64,000 bases of DNA from Blautia sp. MSJ-19 (GCF_018918125.1 NZ_JAHLQA010000002.1:1-64000); one strand, 5' to 3'; positions 16,590 to 26,149 are shown, numbered from the stretch's first letter. Translations and numbers: made by a program. Notes: a model not told the origin generated them from the sequence alone.

Positions 16590-18323
16590 ATGGATTACAA
16601 AGAGGTTTATGAGCAGTGGATTGCAAACCCATACTTCGATGAAGCAACAAAAGAGGAATTAAAAAATATCGCAGATGATGAAAATGAAATAAAAGAACGT
16701 TTCTATATGGATCTGGAATTTGGTACAGCCGGACTTCGAGGAATTATCGGAGCAGGTACCAACCGCATGAATATCTATGTGGTAAGAAGAGCCACCCAGG
16801 GTCTTGCAAACTATATTGCAAAAGTTGACAAAAAATCCCAGGGTGTTGCAATCGCATATGATTCCCGCCATATGTCCCCGGAATTTGCACAGGAAGCCGC
16901 ACTTTGCCTGGCAGCAAATGGAATCAAAGCCTATATCTTTGAGTCTTTAAGACCTACACCGGAACTTTCTTTTGCAGTACGTCATCTTGGATGTGTTGCA
17001 GGTATTAACGTAACTGCCAGCCATAATCCACCGGAATACAACGGATATAAGGTATACTGGGAAGACGGCGCACAGATCACACCACCACATGACAGTGGAA
17101 TCATGGGTGAAGTAAAAGCCATTTCTGACTGGAATACAGTGAAGACCATGGACAAGGCAGAGGCAGAAAAAGCAGGTCTGTTTGAGGTGATCGGCAAAGA
17201 AGTGGATGATGCGTACATGGCAGAACTCAAAAAACAGGTTATCCATATGGATGCGATCCAGGCAGAAGGAAAGAACCTCAAGATCGTTTATACACCACTT
17301 CATGGAACAGGAAATATCCCGGCAAGAAGAATTCTCAAAGAACTTGGATTTGAGAATGTATATGTAGTAAAAGAGCAGGAACTCCCGGATGGAGATTTCC
17401 CGACTGTAAGCTATCCGAACCCGGAAGCAGCAGAAGCATTTGAGCTTGGTCTCAAACTTGCAAAAGAAGTTGATGCAGATCTTGTTCTTGCAACAGACCC
17501 GGATGCAGACCGCCTCGGTGTGCGTGTCAAAGACAAGAATGGAGAATATCATGATCTGACCGGAAATATGTCAGGATGCCTGCTTGCAAATTATGAGATC
17601 AGCCAGCGCAAGGCTGTAAACGGAAGCCTTCCGGAGGATGGTGCTCTGATCAAGACGATCGTTACCACCAATCTGGCAGATGCAATCGCAAAAGGTTATG
17701 GTGTAAAACTCATCGAAGTTCTTACAGGATTCAAATTTATCGGACAGCAGATCCTTGGATTTGAAAACAGTGGAAAAGGATCTTATCTCTTCGGATTTGA
17801 GGAAAGCTATGGCTGTCTGATCGGTACATATGCGAGAGACAAAGATGCTATCGTAGCAACTATGGCACTCTGTGAGGCTGCTGCATATTACAAGACACAG
17901 GGTAAGACTCTGTGGGATGCAATGATCGAGATGTACGAGCAGTTCGGATATTACAAAGATGATATCAAAGCAGTAACTATGAAAGGCATCGAGGGACTTC
18001 AGAAGATTCAGGAGATCATGAATTCTCTGCGTCAGAACCCACCGGCAGAATTTGCAGGACACAAGGTTGTTGCGGTAAGAGACTACAAAGCAGATACGAT
18101 CAAAGACCTTGCTACAGGAGAAGTTACACCGACAGGACTTCCGAATTCCAATGTTCTTTACTATGATCTGACTGATGATGCATGGGTATGTGTTCGTCCG
18201 TCCGGTACAGAACCAAAAGTAAAATTCTATTATGGTGTAAAGGGCACATCTCTGGAAGATGCAGATGAAAAATCCGCAGTAATGGGTAAGGCCGTTCTGG
18301 ATATGGTTGACTCCATGATGTAA
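16590..18323 (+). CDS. pgcA: phosphoglucomutase (alpha-D-phosphohexomutase)
   Basis: Interconverts glucose 1-phosphate and glucose 6-phosphate, feeding UDP-glucose and cell-surface sugar synthesis. 577 aa, the size of Bacillus PgcA. Catalytic phosphoserine loop TASHNPPEYNGYK is near 146, metal loop DPDADRLG near 306, sugar-binding FEESYG near 405, and phosphate-binding RPSGTEPK near the C-terminus. RBS AGGGAGG. A TATAAT sits at 16521-16526. mazG follows eight bases later. Confidence 0.94.
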   Translation: MDYKEVYEQWIANPYFDEATKEELKNIADDENEIKERFYMDLEFGTAGLRGIIGAGTNRMNIYVVRRATQGLANYIAKVDKKSQGVAIAYDSRHMSPEFAQEAALCLAANGIKAYIFESLRPTPELSFAVRHLGCVAGINVTASHNPPEYNGYKVYWEDGAQITPPHDSGIMGEVKAISDWNTVKTMDKAEAEKAGLFEVIGKEVDDAYMAELKKQVIHMDAIQAEGKNLKIVYTPLHGTGNIPARRILKELGFENVYVVKEQELPDGDFPTVSYPNPEAAEAFELGLKLAKEVDADLVLATDPDADRLGVRVKDKNGEYHDLTGNMSGCLLANYEISQRKAVNGSLPEDGALIKTIVTTNLADAIAKGYGVKLIEVLTGFKFIGQQILGFENSGKGSYLFGFEESYGCLIGTYARDKDAIVATMALCEAAAYYKTQGKTLWDAMIEMYEQFGYYKDDIKAVTMKGIEGLQKIQEIMNSLRQNPPAEFAGHKVVAVRDYKADTIKDLATGEVTPTGLPNSNVLYYDLTDDAWVCVRPSGTEPKVKFYYGVKGTSLEDADEKSAVMGKAVLDMVDSMM

Positions 18324-18331
18324 TGTGATAT

Positions 18332-18718
18332 ATGCAGACCTTTGATGAATTTATGGGAGTTGTCAGGCTGATACGTGAACAGTGCCCGTGGGACAGCGTG
18401 CAGACGCATGAAAGTCTCAAGAAATACCTGGTAGAAGAAACCAGGGAGGTTCTGGAGGGAATTGACCGGCTCACAGAAAAGCAGGACAGTGCAAACCTGT
18501 GTGAAGAATTAGGAGATGTGCTGTTTCAGATCGCATTGCACAGTGTGATCGCGGAACAGGAAGGCCTGTTTAATATACAGGATGTGATCGAGGGCATTTC
18601 AGAAAAAATGAAATTTCGCCATCCAAAGATCTTTGCACCACAGGATAAAAGCCTGTCAGAGCTTAGCTGGGAAGAGCTGAAACAGAAAGAACGAGCACTG
18701 CAGGAAGAGAAGGTCTGA
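18332..18718 (+). CDS. mazG: MazG family nucleotide pyrophosphohydrolase (single domain)
   Basis: Hydrolyses (d)NTPs to monophosphates in house-cleaning. Metal-binding EETREVLEGI and EELGDVLFQ motifs are present, followed by KMKFRHPKIF. At 128 aa it is one MazG domain. In Bacillus the gene at this position (yabN) encodes a longer protein with an added tetrapyrrole-methylase-like domain, absent here. The position ahead of rqcP-yabP-yabQ matches Bacillus except that hup intervenes. Confidence 0.9.
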   Translation: MQTFDEFMGVVRLIREQCPWDSVQTHESLKKYLVEETREVLEGIDRLTEKQDSANLCEELGDVLFQIALHSVIAEQEGLFNIQDVIEGISEKMKFRHPKIFAPQDKSLSELSWEELKQKERALQEEKV

Positions 18719-18756
18719 TGAGACTGCAGCAGGACTTCGAAATAACGCGAAAAGCC

Positions 18757-18789
18757 TTGACAATTTGACACAAAAGGTTTATATATAAT
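18757..18789 (+). promoter_or_regulatory. hup promoter
   Basis: TTGACA (18757-18762) pairs with TATATA at 18780-18785 over 17 bp. A second TTGACA (18765-18770) and an overlapping TATAAT (18784-18789) make the exact hexamer pair uncertain. Confidence 0.7.
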
Positions 18790-18859
18790 AGACAGCGTGC
18801 ATATGCCAAGGAAGCATTACGCAATAAATAAGAATGAGGTTATTTAGAGGAGGAACACC

Positions 18860-19135
18860 ATGAATAAAACAGAATTAGTAGCAGCAATGGCGAAAGAAAC
18901 AAACCTTTCTAAAAAAGATGTAGAGGCTGTATTAAAATCTTTCACTGATGTTGTAGCATCCGAATTAAAAAAAGGTGGAAAAATCCAGTTAGTTGGTTTT
19001 GGTACATTTGAAGTAAGCGAAAGAGCAGCCAGAGAAGGAAGAAATCCTCAGACTGGTGAAACAATGAAAATCGCAGCTTCCAAGGCACCGAAATTCAAAG
19101 CAGGAAAAGCTCTGAAAGATATGGTAAACGAATAA
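18860..19135 (+). CDS. hup: DNA-binding protein HU
   Basis: Histone-like nucleoid protein, 91 aa, full length. The beta-arm signature GFGTFEVSERAAREGRNPQT is conserved. RBS GAGGAGG. A strong terminator follows directly. Confidence 0.97.
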   Translation: MNKTELVAAMAKETNLSKKDVEAVLKSFTDVVASELKKGGKIQLVGFGTFEVSERAAREGRNPQTGETMKIAASKAPKFKAGKALKDMVNE

Positions 19136-19153
19136 TATATTGGACGTAATTTT

Positions 19154-19185
19154 CGGGGGAACGGAAGTTCCCCCGTTTGTTGTTT
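19154..19185 (+). terminator. terminator after hup
   Basis: A 9-bp perfect stem CGGGGGAAC/GTTCCCCCG with a GGAA loop is followed by TTTGTTGTTT. It separates the abundant hup transcript from rqcP downstream. Confidence 0.85.
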
Positions 19186-19197
19186 CAGGAGGTAAAT

Positions 19198-19437
19198 ATG
19201 AGACTTGATAAGTATCTGAAGATTTCAAGACTGATCAAAAGACGAACAGTGGCAAATGAGGCCTGCGATGCGGGACGTGTACTGGTAAATGACCGTCCGG
19301 CAAAAGCATCTGCACAGGTAAAAGCAGGAGACACGATCGAGATCCAGTTCGGAAGCAAAAATGTAAAAGTGGAAGTTCTGGAAGTCAAAGACACTGTGCG
19401 CAAAGAGGATGCAGAGAATCTGTTCCGTTATATTTAA
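19198..19437 (+). CDS. rqcP: S4-domain RNA-binding protein RqcP (YabO/Hsp15 family)
   Basis: Small S4 RNA-binding protein, 79 aa; Bacillus RqcP works with RqcH in ribosome quality control, assisting C-terminal Ala tailing. The S4 fold is seen as MRLDKYLKISRLIKRRT and AGRVLVNDRPAKAS. The ATG at 19198 follows AGGAGGT directly; an in-frame upstream ATG lies in the hup terminator and is rejected. It sits in the conserved cluster before yabP. Confidence 0.9.
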   Translation: MRLDKYLKISRLIKRRTVANEACDAGRVLVNDRPAKASAQVKAGDTIEIQFGSKNVKVEVLEVKDTVRKEDAENLFRYI

Positions 19438-19515
19438 GAAAACGGAGCATAAGAATGTCTATCCCGGGTGATTTCTACATAGATTAAGAGTAAGTCAGAA
19501 TTCAGGAGAGCGGAC

Positions 19516-19797
19516 GTGGAAGACAAAAAAGCACTCCAGTCACACAGCCTGTTTCTGGATGACCGCAGATATGGAAAACTGACGGGGATCCAGGATATAC
19601 ATTCTTTTAATGAAAATGAGATTCTGTTACTGTCCGAAGCAGGAAAGATTCTGCTGAAGGGGGAACAACTGCATGTGAAGAGTCTGAACCTTGAAAAAGG
19701 GGAGGCTGAGATTGAAGGCAGAGTGAATCACATTTCGTATCTGACCAGAACCGCAGGAAAAAAGAATGATCCACTGATGAAAAGGCTGTTTCGTTAA
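19516..19797 (+). CDS. yabP: sporulation protein YabP
   Basis: 93 aa of the YabP family, needed for normal sporulation in Bacillus and thought to act with YabQ in the mother cell. The motif GVREVxSF-like core appears as TGIQDIHSFNENEILL. GTG start at 19516 after AGGAGAG. yabQ starts one base after its stop. Confidence 0.88.
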   Translation: MEDKKALQSHSLFLDDRRYGKLTGIQDIHSFNENEILLLSEAGKILLKGEQLHVKSLNLEKGEAEIEGRVNHISYLTRTAGKKNDPLMKRLFR

Positions 19798-19798
19798 G

Positions 19799-20185
19799 AT
19801 GAGCACTTATATGAGAAATGAATCGCTCCTTTTTCTGCGGGCAATTGTGATGGGAATCTGGCTGCTGGTCAGTTACAGAGGGGTCCGGTTTCTGTACAGA
19901 GCGGTAGTTTCTGATAAACGAAAAAATGGCAGAATCCTTGATCTGTTATACTGGGTAGTTGCGGGTGGTGTCGTATTTTCCGAAATATACAGATATAATT
20001 CCGGACAATTAAGGATCTTTATGTTACCAGGTGCTGTTTTTGGTGCTTTTTTTTCAAATTATTTGTTAAACAGGTTGCTATTTCTTATAAAAAGATGTAA
20101 ACTTTTACCACGTAAACCTACGAGGAAGCGTTTTAAGTCTTTTAAAAGGAGCAGACGGTTTGAAACAGTCAAAAAAAAGAAATAA
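19799..20185 (+). CDS. yabQ: spore cortex biosynthesis protein YabQ
   Basis: 128 aa integral membrane protein with about three or four helices, in the usual place after yabP. In Bacillus it localises to the forespore membrane and is needed for cortex formation. The C-terminus is strongly basic. Its end overlaps divIC by 26 bases. Confidence 0.8.
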   Translation: MSTYMRNESLLFLRAIVMGIWLLVSYRGVRFLYRAVVSDKRKNGRILDLLYWVVAGGVVFSEIYRYNSGQLRIFMLPGAVFGAFFSNYLLNRLLFLIKRCKLLPRKPTRKRFKSFKRSRRFETVKKKK

Positions 20186-20474
20186 CAAAAAGAAAATAGC
20201 GAATAACTACCTGGGAATGGCGGCAATTGCTATCGTTGTTCTGCTTCTGCTGGGCGAACTGACTTTTCAGAGTCAGAGCCTGAAGTCACGTATTGCGGTT
20301 TATGATGCCAAAGCAGAGGCATTGCAGCAATCCATAGAGGAGGAACAGGACCGGACGACGGAGATTGATGAGCAGAAAGACTATATGCAGACGGATGAGT
20401 ATATAGCGGAAGTCGCCAGAGATAAGCTTGGACTTGTCAAGAGCAATGAGATTGTATTTGAGGAAGAAAAATAA
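20160..20474 (+). CDS. divIC: septum formation initiator, DivIC/FtsB family
   Basis: Bitopic division protein that bridges FtsL and DivIB at the septum. A short basic N-terminus is followed by one membrane helix (about 18-35) and a coiled coil (about 38-70), then YMQTDEYIAEVARDKLGL typical of DivIC. 104 aa. The TTG start at 20160 follows AAAGGAG and lies inside yabQ. No S1-domain yabR gene follows, unlike Bacillus. Confidence 0.88.
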   Translation: MKQSKKRNNKKKIANNYLGMAAIAIVVLLLLGELTFQSQSLKSRIAVYDAKAEALQQSIEEEQDRTTEIDEQKDYMQTDEYIAEVARDKLGLVKSNEIVFEEEK

Positions 20475-20482
20475 AGGAGATT

Positions 20483-20549
20483 TTGTCGAAAAGTTTTTTG
20501 ATGTGTATCCCTTTATTTGACAGATATTTTTGGAAAACCCTCTTATAAT
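20483..20549 (+). promoter_or_regulatory. Spo0A-type promoter of spoIIE
   Basis: A perfect 0A box TTGTCGAA lies at 20483-20490. TTGACA (20517-20522) and TATAAT (20544-20549) are separated by 21 bp. The -35 again reads TTTGACA, complementary to a near-0A box. The layout matches the spoIIGA promoter of this window and the Spo0A-activated spoIIE promoter of Bacillus. Confidence 0.8.
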
Positions 20550-20584
20550 AGTTTCCTAGTGAAAGTATTAGGGGAGGGGAACAT

Positions 20585-22078
20585 ATGCAGGAATGGATAA
20601 TTGCCATGCTCGTGATCAGTGTACTTCTGATATTACGGGACATGGCAAAAACTATTTTGACGGGGAGAATGTCAAAAAAAGAGGAAGAATTTCCTTTGTG
20701 TGAAGACCATCCCCAAAAAGAAAAAGTAGAAAAATATGCGGCTGCTTTTCAGAAACTGGCAGATACTTTTTATGGAATGCCTTATAAAAAAGAATATCTC
20801 AGCAGTGGTCAGATCACGCATATACTCAGTGAAACAAATGACCAGGTCTGCAGTGGCTGTTATCATAGGGAAATCTGCTGGGGAAAACAGGCGGATACCC
20901 TGTGCAGGGGCGGAGAAGCTATGATTCGGGCACTGGAAGAAGGCAATGAAGAAGAAACAGAGGCACTGCGGATACAGTGGGCCGGAATCTGTGGAAAGTC
21001 TCTGCAATATCTGGAGATAATGCGGGAACAGTTCAAAAAAGAAAAACAAAATCTGATCTGGACAAACCGTATGATCGAGAGCAGACTGGCGGTGGCGCAG
21101 CAGCTGACAGAGATTTCGGGGATCATGGGAATGGTTGCAAAGGATCTGTATGATATTTCACCGGCAGAGCCGGAATTTCAGGAAGAATTGCGAAAGCGGC
21201 TGAAAAGAAAACATGTTGTTCTGAAACATGCCTGGGCGATGGACAAAGTAGAAGGAAGACGACAGGTGTTTTTGAATCTGCGGGCGAGAAGCGGACAGTG
21301 TGTGTCAGTGACGGAGATTTCGCAGATTTTGTCGGAAATCTTTGAATGTACGATGACTTCTGCACAGGGAAGCCGCTGTATCATAAACGGAGAATTTCAT
21401 ACAGTTCATTTTGTCGAAGATGTCAGCTATCAGATGCTGTATGGTGTTTCGAGACTGACAAGAGAAGAAGAAAAAGTATCCGGAGATAATTATATCTGCC
21501 GTCAGGAGGAAGGCGGGAAGTTTGTTATGTGCCTGTCTGATGGTATGGGATCAGGGATGGATGCGTGCAGAGAAAGTGAAATTGTTGTAGAGCTTCTGGA
21601 ACAGTTCCTGGAATCCGGATTTTCTCAGGAGACGGCGGCACGTATGGTGAATTCAGCACTTGTGTTAAAAGGAAGGGAAGAGATGTTTTCTACAGTGGAT
21701 ATCTGTGCGATAGATTTATATACAGGTATCTGCGAATTCCTTAAGGCAGGTGCAGCAGCAACATTTATTAAGCGAGATCACTGGGTGGAGGCCATAGCAT
21801 CCGAGAGTCTTGCCGCAGGCCTGGTACAGAGGATCGACTTTGATACAGCTTCCCGTAAGCTTTATCATGGAGACTATCTCATTATGATGACGGATGGCGT
21901 GCTGGATGCGCTTCCGGCAGAGCGTGAAGAAGAGACGATGAAAGAAATTATTATGGATATTCAGGATGAGGCGCCCAGAGAGGTGAGCCGGGGAATCCTT
22001 GAACGGGTACTGGGATACAGCGACTACCGGGCACGGGATGATATGACAGTGCTGGTTGCGAATGTGGTACGAAAATAA
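20585..22078 (+). CDS. spoIIE: SpoIIE-type PP2C phosphatase, short form
   Basis: Dephosphorylates SpoIIAA to release sigma-F in the forespore. The central region keeps the CSGCYHREICWG cysteine motif of SpoIIE (about 89-100). The PP2C domain (about 275-497) has the metal-binding CLSDGMGSG, MMTDGVLDA and RDDMTVLV motifs. It is 497 aa, whereas Bacillus SpoIIE is above 800. Only one membrane helix (about 4-20) precedes the central part, so the usual ten-helix N-terminal domain is missing. The start at 20585 follows GGGGAGGGGA and no coding extension exists upstream, where the promoter lies. Synteny with divIC and tilS supports the assignment. Confidence 0.9.
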   Translation: MQEWIIAMLVISVLLILRDMAKTILTGRMSKKEEEFPLCEDHPQKEKVEKYAAAFQKLADTFYGMPYKKEYLSSGQITHILSETNDQVCSGCYHREICWGKQADTLCRGGEAMIRALEEGNEEETEALRIQWAGICGKSLQYLEIMREQFKKEKQNLIWTNRMIESRLAVAQQLTEISGIMGMVAKDLYDISPAEPEFQEELRKRLKRKHVVLKHAWAMDKVEGRRQVFLNLRARSGQCVSVTEISQILSEIFECTMTSAQGSRCIINGEFHTVHFVEDVSYQMLYGVSRLTREEEKVSGDNYICRQEEGGKFVMCLSDGMGSGMDACRESEIVVELLEQFLESGFSQETAARMVNSALVLKGREEMFSTVDICAIDLYTGICEFLKAGAAATFIKRDHWVEAIASESLAAGLVQRIDFDTASRKLYHGDYLIMMTDGVLDALPAEREEETMKEIIMDIQDEAPREVSRGILERVLGYSDYRARDDMTVLVANVVRK

Positions 22079-22096
22079 AGATACAGGAGAGTTCCG

Positions 22097-23512
22097 ATGC
22101 AGAAAAGCATATTACAAAAGACAGAAGAATATATCCGTGAAACAGAGATGCTGCAGTCCTGTTCACTGGTGATCGCCGGTGTTTCAGGTGGACCTGATTC
22201 CATGGCAATGCTGGATATACTGAACCGACTCAGTGAGACCATGCAGTTTATGGTCCGGGTAGTGCATGTGAATCACGGAATCCGGGGTGAGGAGGCATTG
22301 CGGGATCAGGAAACGGTTCAACGATTTTGCACGGCATTGGGGATTACATGTAGCGTTTATACGTATGATGTACCAAAACTGGCTGCTCAGTGGAAAACAG
22401 GCACAGAAGAAACAGGCAGGATTCTGCGCAGGAGAGCGTTTGAAGAGGAAAAAAGAAAAACGGCTGTTCCGAGGGAAAGGATCCGGATCGCACTGGCACA
22501 TAATAAAAACGATCTGGCAGAAACCATGCTTCATCATCTTGCAAGAGGCTCCGGACTCAGAGGTCTTTCTTCCCTGAAACCGGTCAATGGAGAATGGATT
22601 CGCCCGGTTTTGTGTTTAGAACGCTGTGAAATTGTCGATTATGTAAAGGAGAAAGGAATCCCCTGTGTGACAGACAGCAGCAATCTGGAAGATACGTATA
22701 CGAGAAACAGGATTCGCAGACATATCCTGCCGCTTCTGGAAAAAGAAGTAAATGAAAAAACAGTAACACATATGGCAGAAGCTGCCAGAATCTTTGATCA
22801 GGCAGAGGCATATTTTACAGAACTGGCAAAGCGTGAGGCGGAGAATTACTCTGTGGAAGAAAAAAAATATACATTGGATTCTGCATTTTTTGAAAAAAAG
22901 GAGATTTTGCAGGATTATGTGATCCGAGAGATCCTGGAGCAAACCGGCGGACATCAGAAAGACCTGACCGGGAACCATATCCGCCAGATTCGGGAATTGC
23001 ACCATTGCCAGGTTGGAAAGAGGATTCAGCTTCCTTATGGGATGGAAGCGCGGCGGTGCTATGAAGGCGTACAGATCAGCCTGGGTGAGAGGGAAAAATG
23101 CAGAGATGGCCGCGCAACAGAGGAAGATACGGTCTTACTGGATATGACAGGGGAAACAGCATGGAAAAATAAAAAATTTCATGTGCGAATTTTTTCTTAT
23201 ACAGGCGAGAAGATTTTAGAAAAAAAGTATACGAAATGGTTTGATTGTGATAAAATAAAGTGCGAACTGTCTGTCCGCACACGCAGAAGCGGTGATTACA
23301 TGGTGATAGACCAGGCGGGCAGCCACAAAAAACTTAGACGCTGTATGATCGACGACAAGATACCGGCAGAGCTGCGGGAGACTATACCACTGGTCGCGGC
23401 AGGAGACGAGATCCTGTGGATCGTAGGCGGAAGAATCAATGAGCGTTACAAAATCACTTCCTGGACAGGAAGGGTATTGGAGATCACATACCAAGGAGGA
23501 AACGTACAATGA
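22097..23512 (+). CDS. tilS: tRNA(Ile)-lysidine synthase
   Basis: Converts C34 of tRNA-Ile(CAU) to lysidine so that it reads AUA. The ATP-binding PP-loop SGGPDS (residues 30-35) is in the N-terminal domain. TilS linker and C-terminal substrate-binding domains follow, with SVRTRRSGDYM and KLRRCMIDDKIP near the end. 471 aa. It overlaps hpt by four bases, the conserved tilS-hpt-ftsH arrangement. Confidence 0.95.
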   Translation: MQKSILQKTEEYIRETEMLQSCSLVIAGVSGGPDSMAMLDILNRLSETMQFMVRVVHVNHGIRGEEALRDQETVQRFCTALGITCSVYTYDVPKLAAQWKTGTEETGRILRRRAFEEEKRKTAVPRERIRIALAHNKNDLAETMLHHLARGSGLRGLSSLKPVNGEWIRPVLCLERCEIVDYVKEKGIPCVTDSSNLEDTYTRNRIRRHILPLLEKEVNEKTVTHMAEAARIFDQAEAYFTELAKREAENYSVEEKKYTLDSAFFEKKEILQDYVIREILEQTGGHQKDLTGNHIRQIRELHHCQVGKRIQLPYGMEARRCYEGVQISLGEREKCRDGRATEEDTVLLDMTGETAWKNKKFHVRIFSYTGEKILEKKYTKWFDCDKIKCELSVRTRRSGDYMVIDQAGSHKKLRRCMIDDKIPAELRETIPLVAAGDEILWIVGGRINERYKITSWTGRVLEITYQGGNVQ

Positions 23513-24039
23513 GTGAAAAAATCAAAGTTTTACTGAGTGAAGAGGAAGTAGACGCGAGAATCAAAAAGATCGCAGCACAGATCAGCAAAGATTATGCAGG
23601 AAAAGAAATCCATCTGATCTGCGTCCTGAAGGGTGGCGTATTCTTTACCTGTGAACTGGCAAAAAGAATCACAGTTCCGGTATCCCTGGACTTTATGTCT
23701 GTATCCAGTTATGGAGATGACACAAAATCAAGCGGAGTTGTAAAGATCGTCAAAGACCTGGATCAGCCACTCATCGGTAAGGATGTTCTGATCGTAGAGG
23801 ATATTATTGACTCCGGAAGAACACTCAGCTATCTGATCGAAATCCTGAAAGGAAGAAATCCGAACAGTATCCGACTTTGTACTTTGCTGGACAAACCGGA
23901 ACGCAGAGTTAAAGATGTAAAGGTAGATTACTGCTGCTTTAATATTCCGGATGAATTTGTTGTCGGATATGGTCTGGACTATGCACAGAAATACAGAAAC
24001 CTTCCATTTATCGGGGTAGTGGAATTAAACGAGGATTGA
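23509..24039 (+). CDS. hpt: hypoxanthine phosphoribosyltransferase
   Basis: Salvages hypoxanthine (and usually guanine) with PRPP. 176 aa, full length, with the PRPP motif [11 protein letters not shown] at about 96-106. Between tilS and ftsH as in most Firmicutes. Confidence 0.96.
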   Translation: MSEKIKVLLSEEEVDARIKKIAAQISKDYAGKEIHLICVLKGGVFFTCELAKRITVPVSLDFMSVSSYGDDTKSSGVVKIVKDLDQPLIGKDVLIVEDIIDSGRTLSYLIEILKGRNPNSIRLCTLLDKPERRVKDVKVDYCCFNIPDEFVVGYGLDYAQKYRNLPFIGVVELNED

Positions 24040-24055
24040 AAGGAGAATTTGGCAG

Positions 24056-25891
24056 GTGAATAAACAGTCAGGCAGAATTGGCCTGTATCTTGTATTGATC
24101 GTGATGCTGGTTGCGGGATATTTTTATCTGAACAATCAGGTAGTATCACAGAGTAATTACTCAATGGAAACCATGAAACAGGCAGCAGAGGATGGCAAGG
24201 TGACTTCTGCAAAAATTTATCAGAACAGACAGGTTCCGACTGGCTCAGTTGTGGCAGACATTACAGGAGAGGGCCAGAAGAGAGTTTATGTGACAGATGT
24301 TAAAGAGGCACAGGAAATGCTGGAAAGCTATGGTATCTATCCGGAAATCCAGGATGTGCCGCAGGAAAGTGTGTTCATGACGACACTTCTTCCGGTTCTG
24401 CTCACAGGGGCACTGGTAATTTTCCTGTTTATGATGATGAACCGACAGATGTCCGGTGGCGGTGGAAATGCCAAGATGATGAATTTTGGCAAGAGCCGCG
24501 CAAGGATGATGCTGCCGGATGACAAAAAGGTCACATTTGATAATGTGGCAGGTCTGCAGGAAGAAAAAGAAGACCTGGTAGAAGTTGTGGATTTCCTGAA
24601 AGCTCCGCAGAAATATACCAATGTTGGAGCGAGAATCCCTAAGGGAGTGATCCTTGTAGGACCTCCTGGAACAGGAAAAACACTTCTTGCAAAAGCAGTT
24701 GCCGGAGAAGCGGGAGTTCCGTTTTTCTCAATTTCCGGTTCTGATTTTGTGGAGATGTTTGTCGGTGTTGGTGCATCCCGTGTGAGAGATCTGTTTGAAG
24801 AAGGAAAGAAGCATGCACCATGTATTATATTTATTGATGAGATCGATGCGGTAGCAAGGCAGCGAGGAACCGGAATGGGCGGTGGACATGATGAGAGAGA
24901 GCAGACACTGAACCAGCTTCTTGTAGAGATGGATGGTTTCGGCGTGAATGAGGGAATCATTGTGATGGCAGCTACCAACCGTGTAGACATTCTGGATCCG
25001 GCAATTTTGAGACCGGGTCGTTTTGACCGTAAAGTCGCTGTAGGTCGTCCGGATGTCAAGGGAAGAGAAGAAATCCTCAGAGTCCATGCGAAAGACAAGC
25101 CGCTTGGAGAGGATGTGGATCTTGCACAGATCGCACAGACAACAGCCGGATTTACCGGGGCGGATCTTGAGAATCTTTTGAATGAAGCTGCGATCATGGC
25201 GGCCAGATCCGGACGCAGTTATATCACACAGCTGGATATCAAACATGCGTTTATCAAAGTTGGCATCGGAGCAGAAAAGCGAAGCAAAGTCATCTCCGAA
25301 AAAGAAAAGAAAATCACAGCCTATCATGAAGCCGGACATGCGATCCTTTTCCATGTGCTTCCGGATATGGACCCGGTATATACGATTTCCATTATTCCAA
25401 CCGGAATGGGAGCTGCCGGATATACGATGCCGCTTCCTGAAAACGATGAGATGTTTAACACCAAGGGCAAGATGCTTCAGGATATTACCACTCTTCTGGG
25501 CGGACGCGTTGCTGAGGAGATCATCTTTGGCGATATTACCACAGGTGCTTCGAATGACATCAAGAGGGCAACCAGCACAGCGCGTGCGATGGTGATGCAG
25601 TATGGTATGTCAGACAAACTTGGACTGATCACCTATGGCGATGACGGAGATGAAGTATTTATCGGCCGTGATCTGGCACATACCAGAAGCTACAGTGAAG
25701 AAGTGGCAAAAGAAATTGATGCAGAAGTTCATGGTATTATTGACCGGTGCCATGAGGATGCCAGAAAGATCATTTCTCAGCATATGGATGTCCTTCATAA
25801 GTGTGCTGCACTGCTTTTAGAGAAGGAAAAGATTCAGAGAGATGAATTTGAGGCACTTTTTACATCAGAAAATGAAATGACTCAAGAATAA
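24056..25891 (+). CDS. ftsH: ATP-dependent zinc metalloprotease FtsH
   Basis: Membrane AAA+ protease for misfolded membrane and regulatory proteins. Two membrane helices (about 9-27 and 107-127) flank a short outer domain. Walker A GPPGTGKT is at 202-209, Walker B FIDEIDA near 265, the second region of homology near 310-330, and zinc-binding HEAGH at 424-428. 611 aa. GTG start after AAGGAG, 16 bases behind hpt. Confidence 0.97.
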   Translation: MNKQSGRIGLYLVLIVMLVAGYFYLNNQVVSQSNYSMETMKQAAEDGKVTSAKIYQNRQVPTGSVVADITGEGQKRVYVTDVKEAQEMLESYGIYPEIQDVPQESVFMTTLLPVLLTGALVIFLFMMMNRQMSGGGGNAKMMNFGKSRARMMLPDDKKVTFDNVAGLQEEKEDLVEVVDFLKAPQKYTNVGARIPKGVILVGPPGTGKTLLAKAVAGEAGVPFFSISGSDFVEMFVGVGASRVRDLFEEGKKHAPCIIFIDEIDAVARQRGTGMGGGHDEREQTLNQLLVEMDGFGVNEGIIVMAATNRVDILDPAILRPGRFDRKVAVGRPDVKGREEILRVHAKDKPLGEDVDLAQIAQTTAGFTGADLENLLNEAAIMAARSGRSYITQLDIKHAFIKVGIGAEKRSKVISEKEKKITAYHEAGHAILFHVLPDMDPVYTISIIPTGMGAAGYTMPLPENDEMFNTKGKMLQDITTLLGGRVAEEIIFGDITTGASNDIKRATSTARAMVMQYGMSDKLGLITYGDDGDEVFIGRDLAHTRSYSEEVAKEIDAEVHGIIDRCHEDARKIISQHMDVLHKCAALLLEKEKIQRDEFEALFTSENEMTQE

Positions 25892-25965
25892 GATATACAA
25901 AGTATACAAAAACAGACATCAAAATTTGTGAAGTTTGTGCACACTTTTGGGGGAAGTCATGGTAC

Positions 25966-26071
25966 TATAATAACCGTAAAAACCCCCCAATACATTATAT
26001 AGTTTTTGCTACACCCCATAAGAAGAAATACCTTCTCCAAAAAAGACAGCTTATCCCGCTGTCTTTTTTAC
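25966..26071 (+). ncRNA. candidate small RNA with C-rich loops after ftsH
   Basis: A perfect -10 TATAAT (25966-25971) has no good -35. The following ~95 bases contain no ORF. They can fold as AAAAAC/GTTTTT (25978-26008) with CCCCC in the loop, AGAAG/CTTCT (about 26021-26037), and a terminator GACAGC/GCTGTC with flanking A and T runs (26040-26071). Single-stranded CCCCCC, CACCCC and TTCTCC stretches could pair with Shine-Dalgarno sequences, as in known C-rich Firmicutes sRNAs. It may instead be just the ftsH 3' end. Confidence 0.45.
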
Positions 26072-26120
26072 TTTGCAAAAAAATAACGGAATGGAGGCAT
26101 TGTTTTCGGTGGTTTTTATA

Positions 26121-26149
26121 TTGTGTCCAGGTGGAGTTTAGACTAAAAT
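26121..26149 (+). promoter_or_regulatory. promoter of the GH13 gene
   Basis: TTGTGT (26121-26126), 17-bp spacer and TAAAAT (26144-26149). Confidence 0.6.
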
